From Bacteroidales bacterium (GTDB taxonomy: Bacteria; Bacteroidota; Bacteroidia; Bacteroidales; UBA932): a stretch of DNA of 64,000 nt. A model generated the notes under the pieces. It searched no databases. It was not told where the DNA came from and saw only the letters and a program-made list of their open reading frames with translations. The first letter of the stretch is position 1. Each line of letters starts with the position of its first letter. The stretch covers positions 1 to 64,000 of the forward strand of contig JAAYJQ010000010.1 in assembly GCA_012522855.1 (NCBI GenBank), read 5' to 3'. A program made the translations under genes and the position numbers. Below are positions 1 to 8,596 of the stretch, one piece after another.

Positions 1-143
1 TACGTGATGCTGCTTCCAGAACAATACACACACAAGAATAAAACCGAATAAGTGAGCCCTAAAATCGATGGACAAAATGTACAAACAACTTTACGAAAAA
101 AAGTCCAAGATACTATTGCTTATTACACACGTGGACGGGCAGG

Positions 144-254
144 AATCTCAAGCGCTATCAGATGGACCGCTTCTACGGCAACGGATACACGGGCGGCCAA
201 TACCTGTTCGACACCCGCGTGGTTCCCGACATTGTCGACAAGTACAAGCTGTGA
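144..254 (+). pseudogene. C-terminal remnant of an unidentified gene
   Basis: A 36-codon stretch in one frame ends at TGA (252-254) and has the look of a real protein C-terminus: many aromatic and charged residues, ending VVPDIVDKYKL. No start codon or plausible 5' part is present in that frame within the window. The reading frame that begins at ATG 68 runs into the same region in a different frame and becomes low-quality proline/arginine-rich sequence. I read it as the tail of a gene whose upstream part has been lost or frameshifted. The family is not recognised. Confidence 0.4.
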
Positions 255-259
255 AAGGC

Positions 260-682
260 ATGGGAAGTGTCAGGCATTTTCTGGAGTATTGCAGCTACCG
301 GATCTCGCGCTTCTACAAGAAAACTTTCGGGAGGTGGGTAAAATGGGATTATTATCACTGGGGACCTGGAATAATGATTCTCTCTTTTTACTTCATCTTA
401 TCCCCATTTGCGTTTGTTCCTCTTCATTATTGTTTCGGTGTGCCCATAAACAAAGGAGTTGGCCTCATCTTATACTTGCCATTCCTGTATCTGGACTACA
501 AATATACCCTGAAACCGGGCGCATCTGAGGCGGCATTGAAAAAGTATAAACAGTTCGACAAGATCTACAAGAATGACAGGCATTCCTTTATCAAGGGGCT
601 GGCGGTCGTCGGGTACCTCTTGTTCAGCATCGCAGTGATAATCCTTGTTGCCCTTGCCGGGAAGAAACTTTGGGGAGGATGA
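260..682 (+). CDS. Small integral membrane protein, function unknown
   Basis: The product is about 140 aa. The frame is open from ATG 68, but residues before 260 are low-complexity and out of character, so I place the start at ATG 260, just after the stop of the remnant at 252-254. The protein has a basic, aromatic N-terminus (residues 1-30), then two hydrophobic segments near residues 34-58 and 63-80, a charged linker rich in Lys/Asp/Tyr, and a C-terminal hydrophobic segment near residues 115-137 ending GKKLWGG. That suggests an inner-membrane protein with three spans. No catalytic motif is visible and I do not recognise the family. It stands alone in a decayed region with no operon partner, so it may be a relic as well. 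Confidence 0.5.
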   Translation: MGSVRHFLEYCSYRISRFYKKTFGRWVKWDYYHWGPGIMILSFYFILSPFAFVPLHYCFGVPINKGVGLILYLPFLYLDYKYTLKPGASEAALKKYKQFDKIYKNDRHSFIKGLAVVGYLLFSIAVIILVALAGKKLWGG

Positions 683-768
683 TTGGGATTCATAAAGAAG
701 GATATCAGGTATCTCAAGTGGTTCTGCCGCGTTCAAGGACTGCATGACGGGCCAAACGCAACCGCCGG

Positions 769-882
769 GATCACAATCCCCTGAACCTTGTCGGGAAAGT
801 GAGCCGGAACGGCTCCGTTCTCGCGAAATATTCCTATTTTTCAGATGGTAAGGGACGCCTAGGCGTGGCCATAACATTCTGA
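769..882 (+). pseudogene. Short coding remnant, weakly RHS/YD-repeat-like
   Basis: An open stretch of about 37 codons ends at TGA 880-882. It includes GKVSRNGSVLAKYSYFSDG, which resembles the G-N-V/T...Y-x-Y-x-x-D-G pattern of RHS/YD repeats. No start codon, upstream domain or ribosome-binding site is present, so I read it as the end of a degraded gene. The RHS assignment rests on a short motif only and may be wrong. Confidence 0.25.
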
Positions 883-900
883 AAAACAACAAGATGAGCA

Positions 901-932
901 TTTTCACCCCCGCTCGCGGGAGGGGGTGAAAA
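901..932. repeat. Perfect 11-bp inverted repeat (hairpin)
   Basis: The left arm TTTTCACCCCC (901-911) and right arm GGGGGTGAAAA (922-932) are perfect complements around a 10-nt loop. No T-run follows on either strand, so it is not a classical terminator, although it lies downstream of genes on both sides. A second palindrome with the same TTCACCC/GGGTGAA arms lies at 18,280-18,307. Confidence 0.7.
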
Positions 933-1064
933 CAATGATTTCATTGTAGATCAACAGCTTACGGTCACGCTATCCCGAATTCCGGCTGCAGAGATACGGG
1001 TCAGCCAGTGGCCGATCAATAGAGGAACCCGAAAAGCCATAGAGGGATCTTGTTCCCCCGGCCG

Positions 1065-1925
1065 CTACTTCTTCGGCTTCGGCGATGAGATCTTGAAGTC
1101 GGAGAGGATCGGGTAATGGTCCGAGATGTATTTCACGCCGTATTTGTCTCCGTCCAGAACCTCGAAGGATTTGATTTCCGCGTTGCGAAAGAAAAGGTGG
1201 TCATTCCAGTTCTTCGGATTTTTCCCGAAGCCGTTGTAGGTCGCGGCCTTGTCCGGTTTCTTGGCGGAGGCTTTGGCGGCGCGCATATAGTCATTCAGAA
1301 ACATCATCGCCTTCTGCTCGGAAGGCATACTCAAGCTTCCGCCCAGGAAGACGATAGCATCGTCGCCCGCGATCTCCTTGATCTTCGCGGCCATCAACTT
1401 GGCGGATTCTTCCCGCGCGACGGATCCGTTCTCGTCGAAGTGGGTGTTGAAATAGAAGAGGATCAGCCCGGATTTTTTGACGCGCAGTTTCACCCAGGTT
1501 GCATTCCGCACCATTGATGCATCCCAACCCTTTTTCAACATGGTCTGGTCGTCATTCAACCAGAAACTGCCGTAGTTCAGCAATTCGAACTTGTCGGCCC
1601 GGTAGAGGATGGGATTGTTGTTGGCTTCCAGGATGGGCTCCAGATCGCCCGCCTTGTCGTGCCGGTCCACGATCTGGTAGCGGGGCAATTCGGTCAGTAG
1701 ATAGGAGGTGTGCTCGTAGGAGGCTTCCTGAAGTCCGAGGAGGTCCGGATCTTCTTTCTTGATCGCCTTGACACAAGGTGCTTTTCTTGAGATCCAGCTG
1801 TATTCGCCCCCGTCGCTGGGAGAGGATCGCCGGATGTTGAACGACATCACCCGGATGTCGTCGGATTTGGCAAGCAAGATCACGTGTGCTAGAAAGGCGA
1901 ATGCCAGCAGCAAATAGCGCTTCAT
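1065..1925 (-). CDS. Secreted endonuclease/exonuclease/phosphatase-fold protein with degenerate active site
   Basis: The protein is 286 aa. A signal peptide (residues 1-21, MKRYLLLAFAFLAHVILLAKS) points to export. The EEP fold is shown by MSFNIR at the first strand, DLLGLQE (metal-binding Glu), a conserved NNNPILYR block, NTHFD, and a C-terminal SDHYPI, where the SDH histidine is catalytic in the family. The central GDxN motif, which supplies a catalytic Asp and Asn in EEP enzymes, is replaced by GGSLS, and the usual IDYIF block reads NDHLFF. The fold is clear, but activity is doubtful or altered. It starts 7 bp after the GH97 stop and is probably the second gene of that minus-strand transcription unit, which suggests a periplasmic role linked to carbohydrate use. 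Confidence 0.8.
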   Translation of the reverse strand: MKRYLLLAFAFLAHVILLAKSDDIRVMSFNIRRSSPSDGGEYSWISRKAPCVKAIKKEDPDLLGLQEASYEHTSYLLTELPRYQIVDRHDKAGDLEPILEANNNPILYRADKFELLNYGSFWLNDDQTMLKKGWDASMVRNATWVKLRVKKSGLILFYFNTHFDENGSVAREESAKLMAAKIKEIAGDDAIVFLGGSLSMPSEQKAMMFLNDYMRAAKASAKKPDKAATYNGFGKNPKNWNDHLFFRNAEIKSFEVLDGDKYGVKYISDHYPILSDFKISSPKPKK

Positions 1926-1932
1926 AATAAAT

Positions 1933-3924
1933 TTATTTTGTAAGGATGGCGGCCCAGCCTCCGCCCGGAGCCATGCGGATATTCACCTGCTTCCCTTCCG
2001 GAACGGCAAGCGTACGTTTCACATAATCCCGCGCGATCCGGTCGGCATTGATTCCGTCTTCAAAGGCGGTCATGCTCCAGGAACCGCTTCCGAGAAAACT
2101 CAGATCAAGGGTCAAATCCCTTGGGGTCCAGTTCGTGATGGCGCCGACATACCAGGAGTCCCCTTTGCGGCGGGCGATGGCGACATATTCCCCGATCTCC
2201 CCGCAGATGGGAACGGTCTCGTCCCAGGTGGTCGGGAAGCTCGTGATGAATTCCGTGCATTCCGGCTCTGCCCGATAAGCGGAAGGGGAATCGCAGAGCA
2301 TCGTCAGCGGGGCATCGAAGATGGCATATTCGGCCAACTGGCGGCAGCGTGTGCCTTGGCTCATTGCTTCCGAGTTGACCGGGCGGTAATTCTGCCGGAT
2401 GGCATTGCGCATCGCGCCCTGGGTGTAGTCCATCCGTCCTGCCGCCATCCGGATGAAGGGAATGGTACAATCGTAGGTCACCTGGTCGGCGTCTCGGCTC
2501 CACTTCATCTGTTCGAGTCCGGCCACGCCTTCGAAATTCAAGACGTTGGGATAGGTTCTCTCCAGACCGGTGGGCTTGTAGGCGCCATGGAAGTCCACCA
2601 GCAGGTGATACTTGGCTGCCGCAGCGGAGACCTGTTCGTAGAATTCCACCATAGGCTGGTCGTCGCGGTTCATGAAGTCCACCTTGAAGCCCTTGATTCC
2701 CATCTGCGCGTAATGCTTGCAGATGCCATCAATATCCCGGTTGAGGGCCCAGTAGCCTGCCCAGAGGATCAGTCCGACTTGTTTCGAGTCGGCGTAGGCG
2801 ATCAGTTCCCGGAGATCGATTTCCGGCACGATCTGGTAGAGGTCCGCTTGTCGGTTCACCGCCCAGCCTTCGTCCAGAATGACATATTCGATACCATTTT
2901 CGGAGGCGAAGTCAATGTAATACTTGTACGTATCGTTGTTGATCCCGGCGCGGAAATCGACCCCGTAGATGTTCCAGTCATTCCACCAGTCCCAGGCGAC
3001 CTTTCCCGGCTTCACCCAGCTCCAATCGCTGTCGGCCGCGGGAGGGGTCGAAAGTTGCCAGACCAGATCCAGGTTCGTCAGCTCCTTGGCTTCCGGAACA
3101 ATCCCCAAGATTCTCCACGGGAAGGATCGACCGGCTTCCGCCTTCGCGATGAAATCCTTGCGGGTTTTGACGAGACCCTGCAGGTCGTTGTGCCCGCCTT
3201 GCTCGATGCGGTCGGGATAAGGGGCGAACACGCCTTTCAGGTTCTTGGCGCCCCGGAGGTACATACCCGGGTAACTGTACAGATCCGATTCCATGATACA
3301 GATCTTCACGCCGTCCGGAGCGTCCACGACGAGAGGCAGAAATGCCAGCCGCCTCGCGTCCCACTGCGAGAGGTTGATGTGCTGGTAGTAGTTCTCGAAA
3401 GAACTGCCGAATTGCTCTTCAAGCGTCTCGAAACCGGTGTTGGTGTAGGGGATCCAGGCCATCCAGTCCTTCGGAAAGTTGAATTCGGCCTTCTCTTCTT
3501 TCACATTGAAGGTCCCGCGCTTGGCCGTGGATACAAATCTGTAGGCAACCCCGTTGTCAAAGGCGCGGAATTCAATCGAATGGTTTTTGAATTGAAGGAT
3601 CAGATAGTTGTAGTGGTCTTCCACGGAGGCCTTCTTGTAGGCGACCGCCGGATGAACCTTCCGGAATGTTCCGCTGTTTGCCTTTTTCACTTTGGCGTCG
3701 TTTCCGAACACCGTTCCGTCGTCGAGCGACATTGCGATTTCCGAAGGTGCGAGAATCTCTTTTCCGTTGAAAAACACGGAATAGGACACCTTTCCGCCTG
3801 TTTCGATTTCGACGGTGATCTTCCCGTCAGGTGAGGTCAGTACATGCGAATTTTTCGCGGCGGAAGCGGTCAAAGGCAATATCAAGGAAAGAACAGATGC
3901 AGCGATCATCGATTTTAGTGCCAT
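1933..3924 (-). CDS. GH97 family glycoside hydrolase, retaining alpha-galactosidase type
   Basis: The protein is 663 aa with a signal peptide (about residues 1-22), so it is probably periplasmic. It has the three-part GH97 layout: an N-terminal beta-sandwich, a central (beta/alpha)8 barrel starting near the WDWWNDW block, and a C-terminal beta domain. In the barrel, KVDFMNRDD places an Asp at residue 416 where retaining GH97 enzymes carry the nucleophile (D415 in the characterised B. thetaiotaomicron alpha-galactosidase). NFEG (E465) fits the acid/base. Inverting SusB-type alpha-glucosidases lack this Asp, so I infer a retaining enzyme acting on alpha-galactosides; the exact substrate is not readable. 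It is divergent from the amidase gene and followed after 7 bp by the EEP protein. No SusC/SusD pair is in the window. Confidence 0.9.
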   Translation of the reverse strand: MALKSMIAASVLSLILPLTASAAKNSHVLTSPDGKITVEIETGGKVSYSVFFNGKEILAPSEIAMSLDDGTVFGNDAKVKKANSGTFRKVHPAVAYKKASVEDHYNYLILQFKNHSIEFRAFDNGVAYRFVSTAKRGTFNVKEEKAEFNFPKDWMAWIPYTNTGFETLEEQFGSSFENYYQHINLSQWDARRLAFLPLVVDAPDGVKICIMESDLYSYPGMYLRGAKNLKGVFAPYPDRIEQGGHNDLQGLVKTRKDFIAKAEAGRSFPWRILGIVPEAKELTNLDLVWQLSTPPAADSDWSWVKPGKVAWDWWNDWNIYGVDFRAGINNDTYKYYIDFASENGIEYVILDEGWAVNRQADLYQIVPEIDLRELIAYADSKQVGLILWAGYWALNRDIDGICKHYAQMGIKGFKVDFMNRDDQPMVEFYEQVSAAAAKYHLLVDFHGAYKPTGLERTYPNVLNFEGVAGLEQMKWSRDADQVTYDCTIPFIRMAAGRMDYTQGAMRNAIRQNYRPVNSEAMSQGTRCRQLAEYAIFDAPLTMLCDSPSAYRAEPECTEFITSFPTTWDETVPICGEIGEYVAIARRKGDSWYVGAITNWTPRDLTLDLSFLGSGSWSMTAFEDGINADRIARDYVKRTLAVPEGKQVNIRMAPGGGWAAILTK

Positions 3925-3976
3925 AATGTGATGTGTTTGTCGATGTAAAAATAATCATTTTCAATGAAATTCTTGC

Positions 3977-3984
3977 TACCTTCG
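3977..3984 (+). promoter_or_regulatory. Bacteroidota -7 box (TACCTTCG), near-leaderless promoter
   Basis: TACCTTCG matches TAnnTTTG at all but one position and ends 6 bp before ATG 3991. Transcription would start at or next to the start codon. This argues for the 3991 start over the in-frame ATG at 3964, which lies upstream of the box. Confidence 0.6.
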
Positions 3985-3990
3985 CAAGGT

Positions 3991-4758
3991 ATGAAAACGA
4001 CACTGATGCAAATAGACTTGGTATGGGGGGACCCCGATGCCAATCGGAGACGCAACGACGAACGCCTGAAGACCGTCGGAGACACCGACCTCGTGGTTTT
4101 TCCCGAAATGTTTTCTACCGGCTTCGTGACCCGTCCGGCCGGAATCGCGGAGAAAGACGGCGCCACCTTGGATTGGATGAAAACCCGTGCCCGGGAATAT
4201 GGCTTCGCGATCGCGGGCAGCATCGCTACGGAAGAAGGGGGCAAGTTTTACAACCGGTTCCATTTCGTGGAACCGACCGGCAAGGTCACTTCCTACGACA
4301 AGCGCCACCTGTTTTCGTACAGCGGCGAAGACCTGACCTTCACCCCGGGCGACCGGAGGGTCGTTCTGGAATATGCCGGCATCAGAATACTGCCGCAAAT
4401 CTGTTACGACCTCCGTTTTCCGGAAACCGGCCGCAACCGATTGCTTCCTTCCGGGGTTCCCGACTACGATCTCGCTCTCTATGTGGCGAGCTGGCCGGTC
4501 AAGCGGGTGGATGCCTGGAGCGCCTTGCTCAAAGCGCGGGCCATCGAAAACCAGTGCTTTTTAATCGGTGTGAACCGAGTCGGAACCGATCCGTTCTGCA
4601 CGTACACGGGGGCCTCTGTAGCACTTGATCCTTTCGGGAAGACCCTTGTGGCTTGTTTGCCCGGGAAGGAGGAGGTGGTTCAGGCGGAGATCGATCTGGA
4701 CTCTTTGGCTGCCTACCGGGCTTCTTTTCCCGTTTTGAAGGACATCATTGCTCTTTAA
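3991..4758 (+). CDS. Carbon-nitrogen hydrolase, omega-amidase (YafV/Nit2-like)
   Basis: The protein is 255 aa from ATG 3991, matching E. coli YafV (about 256 aa). The nitrilase-superfamily Glu-Lys-Cys triad is visible: E39 in VVFPEMF, K104 in YDKRHLF, and C138 in PQICYDLRFPE. There is no signal peptide, so it is cytosolic. The family hydrolyses omega-amides of 2-oxo acids such as 2-oxoglutaramate and 2-oxosuccinamate, clearing by-products of glutamine and asparagine transaminases. I chose 3991 over 3964 because a promoter box lies between them. It is divergent from the GH97 gene and lies directly upstream of the ilv promoter, with no obvious terminator between. Substrate identity is inferred from family membership. 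Confidence 0.88.
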   Translation: MKTTLMQIDLVWGDPDANRRRNDERLKTVGDTDLVVFPEMFSTGFVTRPAGIAEKDGATLDWMKTRAREYGFAIAGSIATEEGGKFYNRFHFVEPTGKVTSYDKRHLFSYSGEDLTFTPGDRRVVLEYAGIRILPQICYDLRFPETGRNRLLPSGVPDYDLALYVASWPVKRVDAWSALLKARAIENQCFLIGVNRVGTDPFCTYTGASVALDPFGKTLVACLPGKEEVVQAEIDLDSLAAYRASFPVLKDIIAL

Positions 4759-4790
4759 AACGATATAGTTTTCAAATTTTTCCGAAATAA

Positions 4791-4821
4791 TTTGGAAATC
4801 GGAAAAAGATACCTACTTTTG
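4791..4821 (+). promoter_or_regulatory. Promoter of the ilv operon (TTTG-N19-TACTTTTG)
   Basis: TTTG at 4791-4794 and TACTTTTG at 4814-4821 are separated by 19 bp, the consensus arrangement of the Bacteroidota primary sigma factor. Transcription should start around 4827, giving a leader of roughly 200 nt before ilvD. Confidence 0.8.
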
Positions 4822-4861
4822 TTCCCGGTTAAGATTTGTAAGCAATAGTCATTAACAATTT

Positions 4862-4924
4862 ATGTCGAACTTGTCCGTTATCGTCGTTATTCTCATTGTC
4901 CTTGTACTTACTTGCATGGACTGA
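4862..4924 (+). CDS. Leader peptide of the branched-chain amino-acid operon
   Basis: This 20-codon ORF runs from ATG 4862 to TGA 4922-4924. Residues 6-16 are an unbroken run of eleven Val, Ile and Leu codons, and Leu4 makes twelve of twenty, which is the hallmark of an ilv attenuator leader peptide. It lies between the mapped promoter and ilvD. Its stop codon falls inside the 5' arm of a predicted antiterminator stem. By the classical model, scarcity of charged Ile-, Val- or Leu-tRNA stalls the ribosome inside the peptide and permits readthrough, while full translation lets the terminator form. The start has no clear Shine-Dalgarno sequence, which is normal for this phylum. The peptide is a sensor and probably has no function after synthesis. 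Confidence 0.9.
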   Translation: MSNLSVIVVILIVLVLTCMD

Positions 4925-4978
4925 GAAGGCGTGAATGATTGCTGACGAGGCTTCAGATATCAAATAGACCCTTCTCAG
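4921..4978 (+). promoter_or_regulatory. Antiterminator stem of the ilv attenuator
   Basis: CTGAGAAGG (4921-4929) is a perfect 9-bp complement of CCTTCTCAG (4970-4978). The 3' arm is the same sequence that forms the left arm of the terminator (4965-4978), so the two structures exclude each other. The 5' arm contains the leader-peptide stop codon, so a ribosome that finishes the peptide covers it. Together with the leader peptide this forms a complete attenuation switch. Confidence 0.85.
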
Positions 4979-5003
4979 TCTACGCTGAGGAGGGTCTAAT
5001 TTT
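4965..5003 (+). terminator. ilvD leader: Attenuator (intrinsic terminator) upstream of ilvD
   Basis: The stem TAGACCCTTCTCAG (4965-4978) pairs with CTGAGGAGGGTCTA (4985-4998), 14 bp with one G-U pair, across a 6-nt loop, and is followed by AATTTT. It ends 22 bp before the ilvD start, and a ribosome-binding AGGAGGG lies in between. Confidence 0.85.
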
Positions 5004-5024
5004 AAAAGGAGGGCAGATAATAGA

Positions 5025-6857
5025 ATGAAACACAGTTACCGCAGCGCATGTACCTTCGAGGGACGCAGAATGGCTGGAGCCCGGGCGCTTTGGGCGGCCA
5101 ACGGCATGAAGCCGGAACAGGTCGGAAAGCCCGTCTTCGCCATCGTGAACTCTTTCACTCAGTTCGTGCCGGGTCATACGCATCTGCATGAAGCGGGGCA
5201 GCTCGTCAAGCGGGAAATCGAAAAACTGGGGTGTTTCGCCGCCGAGTTCAACACCATCGCGATCGATGACGGAATCGCCATGGGCCACGACGGCATGCTC
5301 TATTCCTTGCCTTCCCGAGACATTATCGCGGACAGCGTGGAATATATGGTGAACGCCCACAAGGCGGATGCGATGATATGCATCAGCAACTGCGACAAGA
5401 TCACGCCCGGCATGCTCATGGCTGCCCTCCGGTTGAATATCCCCGCCATCTTCGTGTCCGGAGGTCCGATGGAGGCAGGCGTGTACGGCCAAGAGCGGAT
5501 CGACCTTATCGACGCCATGATCCGTTCCGCGGATCAGAGCATTTCCGATCAGGAAGTCGCTGCGATCGAAGCGTCCGCCTGCCCCACTTGCGGAAGCTGT
5601 TCGGGTATGTTCACGGCCAATTCTATGAACTGTCTTACGGAAGCCATCGGACTCGCGCTTCCCGGCAACGGAACGGTGCTGGCCACCCACCGGAACCGCC
5701 GACGCTTGTTCATCGACGCTGCCCGGCAGATCGTCCGGAATACTTTTGCTTATTACAGAGACGGAGATGAAAGCGTCCTTCCACGAAGCATCGCCTCTCG
5801 GGCTGCCTTCCTGAACGCCATGACCGTGGACATTGCCATGGGGGGATCCACGAACACCGTGCTGCATCTGTTGGCGATCGCCCACGAAGGCAAGGTCGAT
5901 TTTTCGATGGATGATATCGACGTCTTGTCCCGGAAGGTTCCCTGTCTGTGCAAGGTCGCTCCGAACACCGGAAAGTACCATATTCAGGATGTCAACCGCG
6001 CCGGCGGCATCGTCTCCATCCTCAAGCAGCTGGCGGATGCCGGCTTGGTCGACACCGCATTGAAGCGCGTGGACGGCCTGACCCTCCGCGAAGAAATCCG
6101 GAAATATTCCCTTGAAAGCAGCGCTTGCACGGCAAAAGCCCGAAAACTCTATGCGAGCGCTCCGGGCAATCGCCGAACCGTGAAGATGGCCGATCAGGAG
6201 CAGTACTACGGATCTTTCGATCTGGACCGTGCGAACGGCTGCATCCGGGACGTCGCCCATGCCTACACCAAGGACGGCGGCTTGTCGGTACTCAAGGGAA
6301 ACATTGCCCGGGACGGTTGTGTCATCAAGACCGCCGGGGTGGATGAGAGTCTCTGGAAATTCACGGGTCCGGCCAAGGTGTTCGATTCCCAGGAAGCGGC
6401 TTGCGAAGGTATTCTTGGCGGGGAAGTGCAGGCCGGAGACGTAGTGGTCATTACCTATGAAGGTCCGAAGGGAGGGCCGGGCATGCAGGAGATGCTTTAT
6501 CCGACCTCCTACATCAAATCCATGCACCTCGGCAAGGCTTGCGCGCTGGTCACGGACGGGCGGTTCAGCGGCGGGACATCCGGTCTCAGCATCGGACACG
6601 TTTCTCCGGAGGCGGCGGCGGGTGGGAACATCGGTCTGGTCCGCGACGGTGACCGGATTGAAATCGACATTCCGGGCCGCTCCATCAACGTTCTGCTTTC
6701 CGATGAACAGTTGAAGGAACGCCGTGATGAAGAAAGAAAAAGAGGACGCAAGGCATTCACACCCCCTCTCCGCAACCGTACGGTTGCCCAGAGTTTGAAA
6801 GCCTATGCGGCGATGGTCAGTTCTGCCGACAAGGGGGCGGTTAGAATCATTAAATGA
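5025..6857 (+). CDS. ilvD: Dihydroxy-acid dehydratase
   Basis: The protein is 610 aa, the usual length for IlvD (E. coli about 616). It converts 2,3-dihydroxy-isovalerate and -methylvalerate to the 2-oxo acids that are transaminated to valine and isoleucine. Iron-sulfur and metal-binding motifs are present: [10 protein letters not shown] with Cys123, and [11 protein letters not shown] with Cys186, Cys189 and Cys192. The late GGPGMQEM and [10 protein letters not shown] blocks are also conserved. It is cytosolic. A good AGGAGGG sequence precedes ATG 5025, unusual in this window and consistent with strong translation behind the attenuator. It is the first structural gene of the operon and its stop overlaps the ilvB start (ATGA), implying translational coupling. 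Confidence 0.96.
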   Translation: MKHSYRSACTFEGRRMAGARALWAANGMKPEQVGKPVFAIVNSFTQFVPGHTHLHEAGQLVKREIEKLGCFAAEFNTIAIDDGIAMGHDGMLYSLPSRDIIADSVEYMVNAHKADAMICISNCDKITPGMLMAALRLNIPAIFVSGGPMEAGVYGQERIDLIDAMIRSADQSISDQEVAAIEASACPTCGSCSGMFTANSMNCLTEAIGLALPGNGTVLATHRNRRRLFIDAARQIVRNTFAYYRDGDESVLPRSIASRAAFLNAMTVDIAMGGSTNTVLHLLAIAHEGKVDFSMDDIDVLSRKVPCLCKVAPNTGKYHIQDVNRAGGIVSILKQLADAGLVDTALKRVDGLTLREEIRKYSLESSACTAKARKLYASAPGNRRTVKMADQEQYYGSFDLDRANGCIRDVAHAYTKDGGLSVLKGNIARDGCVIKTAGVDESLWKFTGPAKVFDSQEAACEGILGGEVQAGDVVVITYEGPKGGPGMQEMLYPTSYIKSMHLGKACALVTDGRFSGGTSGLSIGHVSPEAAAGGNIGLVRDGDRIEIDIPGRSINVLLSDEQLKERRDEERKRGRKAFTPPLRNRTVAQSLKAYAAMVSSADKGAVRIIK

Positions 6858-8596
6858 AAACGAACGAAACAACAATGGACAACAACAAAATTACAGGTTC
6901 CGAAGCCCTTCTCAGAGCCTTTATTGCGGAAGGGGTCGATACCATCTTCGGGTATCCCGGCGGAGCGATCCTGAACGCTTATGATAAGCTGGCGGGTTAC
7001 GGCGACAAGATCCGGCACATTCTGGTGCGTCACGAACAAGGAGCGATCCATGCCGCGCAGGGATATTCCCGGGCGAGCGGGAAGACGGGGGTCGTAATCG
7101 TCACCTCAGGTCCCGGCGCGACCAACGTAATCACCGGTGTCACGGACGCCATGATGGATTCCACGCCGGTAGTGGTGATTACGGGCCAGGTCGCTTCCTC
7201 TACGTTGGGAACGGATGCTTTCCAGGAAACGGATGTCCTGGGGCTGACGACTGCCATCACGAAATGGAATTATCAGATTCGCAGGGCGGAAGATGTGGCA
7301 TGGGCCGTGTCAAGGGCGTTCTTCATCGCTTCGACCGGACGGCCGGGCCCCGTCGTACTGGATTTCACCCGGGATGCGCAGATGGGATTGACTTCTCCCG
7401 ACTACCAGCGGTGCGATTTCATTCGCAGCTATATTCCCGATCCCGAACCTTCTGAAACCGCGATTGACGAGGCCGTTCGCCTGATAGACGGCGCCGAGCG
7501 TCCGTTTGTGGTGTACGGTCACGGGATCCTTCTCAGTCATGCGGAGAAGGAACTGGAGGCCTTTCTGGACAAAGGAGGCATCCCTGCGGGTACGACCATG
7601 CTGGGGCTCAGCGCCCTTCCTTCCGATTCCAAGCATCTGAAAGGGATGCTGGGCATGCACGGCAACATCGCGCCGAACGTCAAAACCAACGAATGCGATG
7701 TTCTGATCGCCGTGGGTATGCGTTTTGATGACCGGGTGACCGGCAAGATTTCGACCTATGCGAAACAGGCGAAAATCATCCACATCGACATTGACGCTTC
7801 CGAACTTGGAAAAGTGGTTCCGGTGACGGTCGGCATTCACGGCGATGCCCGGAGAGTGCTGCGGGCCTTGACGGAAAAGATTACCCGGAAGGAACATACT
7901 GCCTGGGCTGAAAGCTTCAGCCGCTGTCGCGAAATCGAGGACGAGAAGGTGATCCGGCCGGAGATCCATCCCGGACAGGGGTGCATCAGCATGGGGGAGG
8001 TCGTGCACGCCGTCTCCGAGGCGACCGGAGGAAATGCGATTGTGGTGACGGATGTCGGACAGAATCAATTGATCGCGACCCGGTATTCCTCTTTCCGGCA
8101 GACACGGAGCTTGATCACGTCCGGGGGACTGGGCACCATGGGCTTCGGGCTTCCTGCGGCAATCGGCGCGAAGATTGCAGAGCCGGATAGGCAGGTCTGC
8201 CTGTTTGTGGGGGACGGCGGGCTCCAGATGACGATCCAGGAATTGGGCACCATCATGCAGGAGCAGGCCGGGGTCAAGATCATCCTCTTGAACAACAGCT
8301 GGCTCGGCAACGTCCGCCAATGGCAGGAGATGTTCTTCGAAAAAATCTATTCCCAGACCCGTATGTTCAACCCTGACTACAGCAAGATCGCGGAAGGCTA
8401 CGGAATTGGTTACCGGTTGGTCGAAAAGCGGGAGGATCTTCGGGCGGCGATCGGCGAGATGCTTTCGGACGACAAGCCTTTCTTGATGGAAGTCCGTGTC
8501 CTCGAAGAACTGCTGGTCATGCCGATGATTCCTCCGGGAAAGAGCATCAACGAAATCATGTTGAACGGAAAAGAATGGTTTGAATATGGAAAATAA
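6854..8596 (+). CDS. ilvB: Acetolactate synthase large (catalytic) subunit
   Basis: The protein is 580 aa. It is a thiamine-diphosphate enzyme that condenses two pyruvates to acetolactate, or pyruvate with 2-oxobutyrate to acetohydroxybutyrate. The N-terminal PYR domain carries [18 protein letters not shown], whose Glu activates ThDP. A central FAD-binding domain follows, and the C-terminal PP domain carries the GDG...NN motif ([12 protein letters not shown]...LLNNSWLGN). The 6854 start overlaps the ilvD stop by four bases; an in-frame ATG at 6884 (MDNNKITG) is an alternative that removes a Thr/Asn-rich ten-residue extension. The regulatory subunit gene follows with an 11-bp overlap. Confidence 0.96.
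   Translation: MKTNETTMDNNKITGSEALLRAFIAEGVDTIFGYPGGAILNAYDKLAGYGDKIRHILVRHEQGAIHAAQGYSRASGKTGVVIVTSGPGATNVITGVTDAMMDSTPVVVITGQVASSTLGTDAFQETDVLGLTTAITKWNYQIRRAEDVAWAVSRAFFIASTGRPGPVVLDFTRDAQMGLTSPDYQRCDFIRSYIPDPEPSETAIDEAVRLIDGAERPFVVYGHGILLSHAEKELEAFLDKGGIPAGTTMLGLSALPSDSKHLKGMLGMHGNIAPNVKTNECDVLIAVGMRFDDRVTGKISTYAKQAKIIHIDIDASELGKVVPVTVGIHGDARRVLRALTEKITRKEHTAWAESFSRCREIEDEKVIRPEIHPGQGCISMGEVVHAVSEATGGNAIVVTDVGQNQLIATRYSSFRQTRSLITSGGLGTMGFGLPAAIGAKIAEPDRQVCLFVGDGGLQMTIQELGTIMQEQAGVKIILLNNSWLGNVRQWQEMFFEKIYSQTRMFNPDYSKIAEGYGIGYRLVEKREDLRAAIGEMLSDDKPFLMEVRVLEELLVMPMIPPGKSINEIMLNGKEWFEYGK

Larger units (their letters stand above)
683..1064. other. Gene-poor, apparently decayed interval
   Basis: This 382-bp stretch between the small membrane protein and the EEP gene holds no complete gene. 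It contains a short coding remnant (769-882) and a strong palindrome (901-932). The rest shows nothing I can identify. Confidence 0.5.

Noticed and set aside
68..259. N-terminal extension of the small membrane protein from ATG 68
   Set aside because: The sequence is unlike the rest and crosses the remnant that ends at 254 in another frame; ATG 260 is more plausible, though not proven.
2356..3834. 492-codon ORF antisense to the GH97 gene
   Set aside because: It is a mirror of a well-conserved gene in GC-rich sequence, has Val/Gly/His-rich low-quality composition and no promoter.
4980..6875. 631-codon ORF antisense to ilvD
   Set aside because: Shadow of ilvD; covers the attenuator terminator and shows no recognisable domain.
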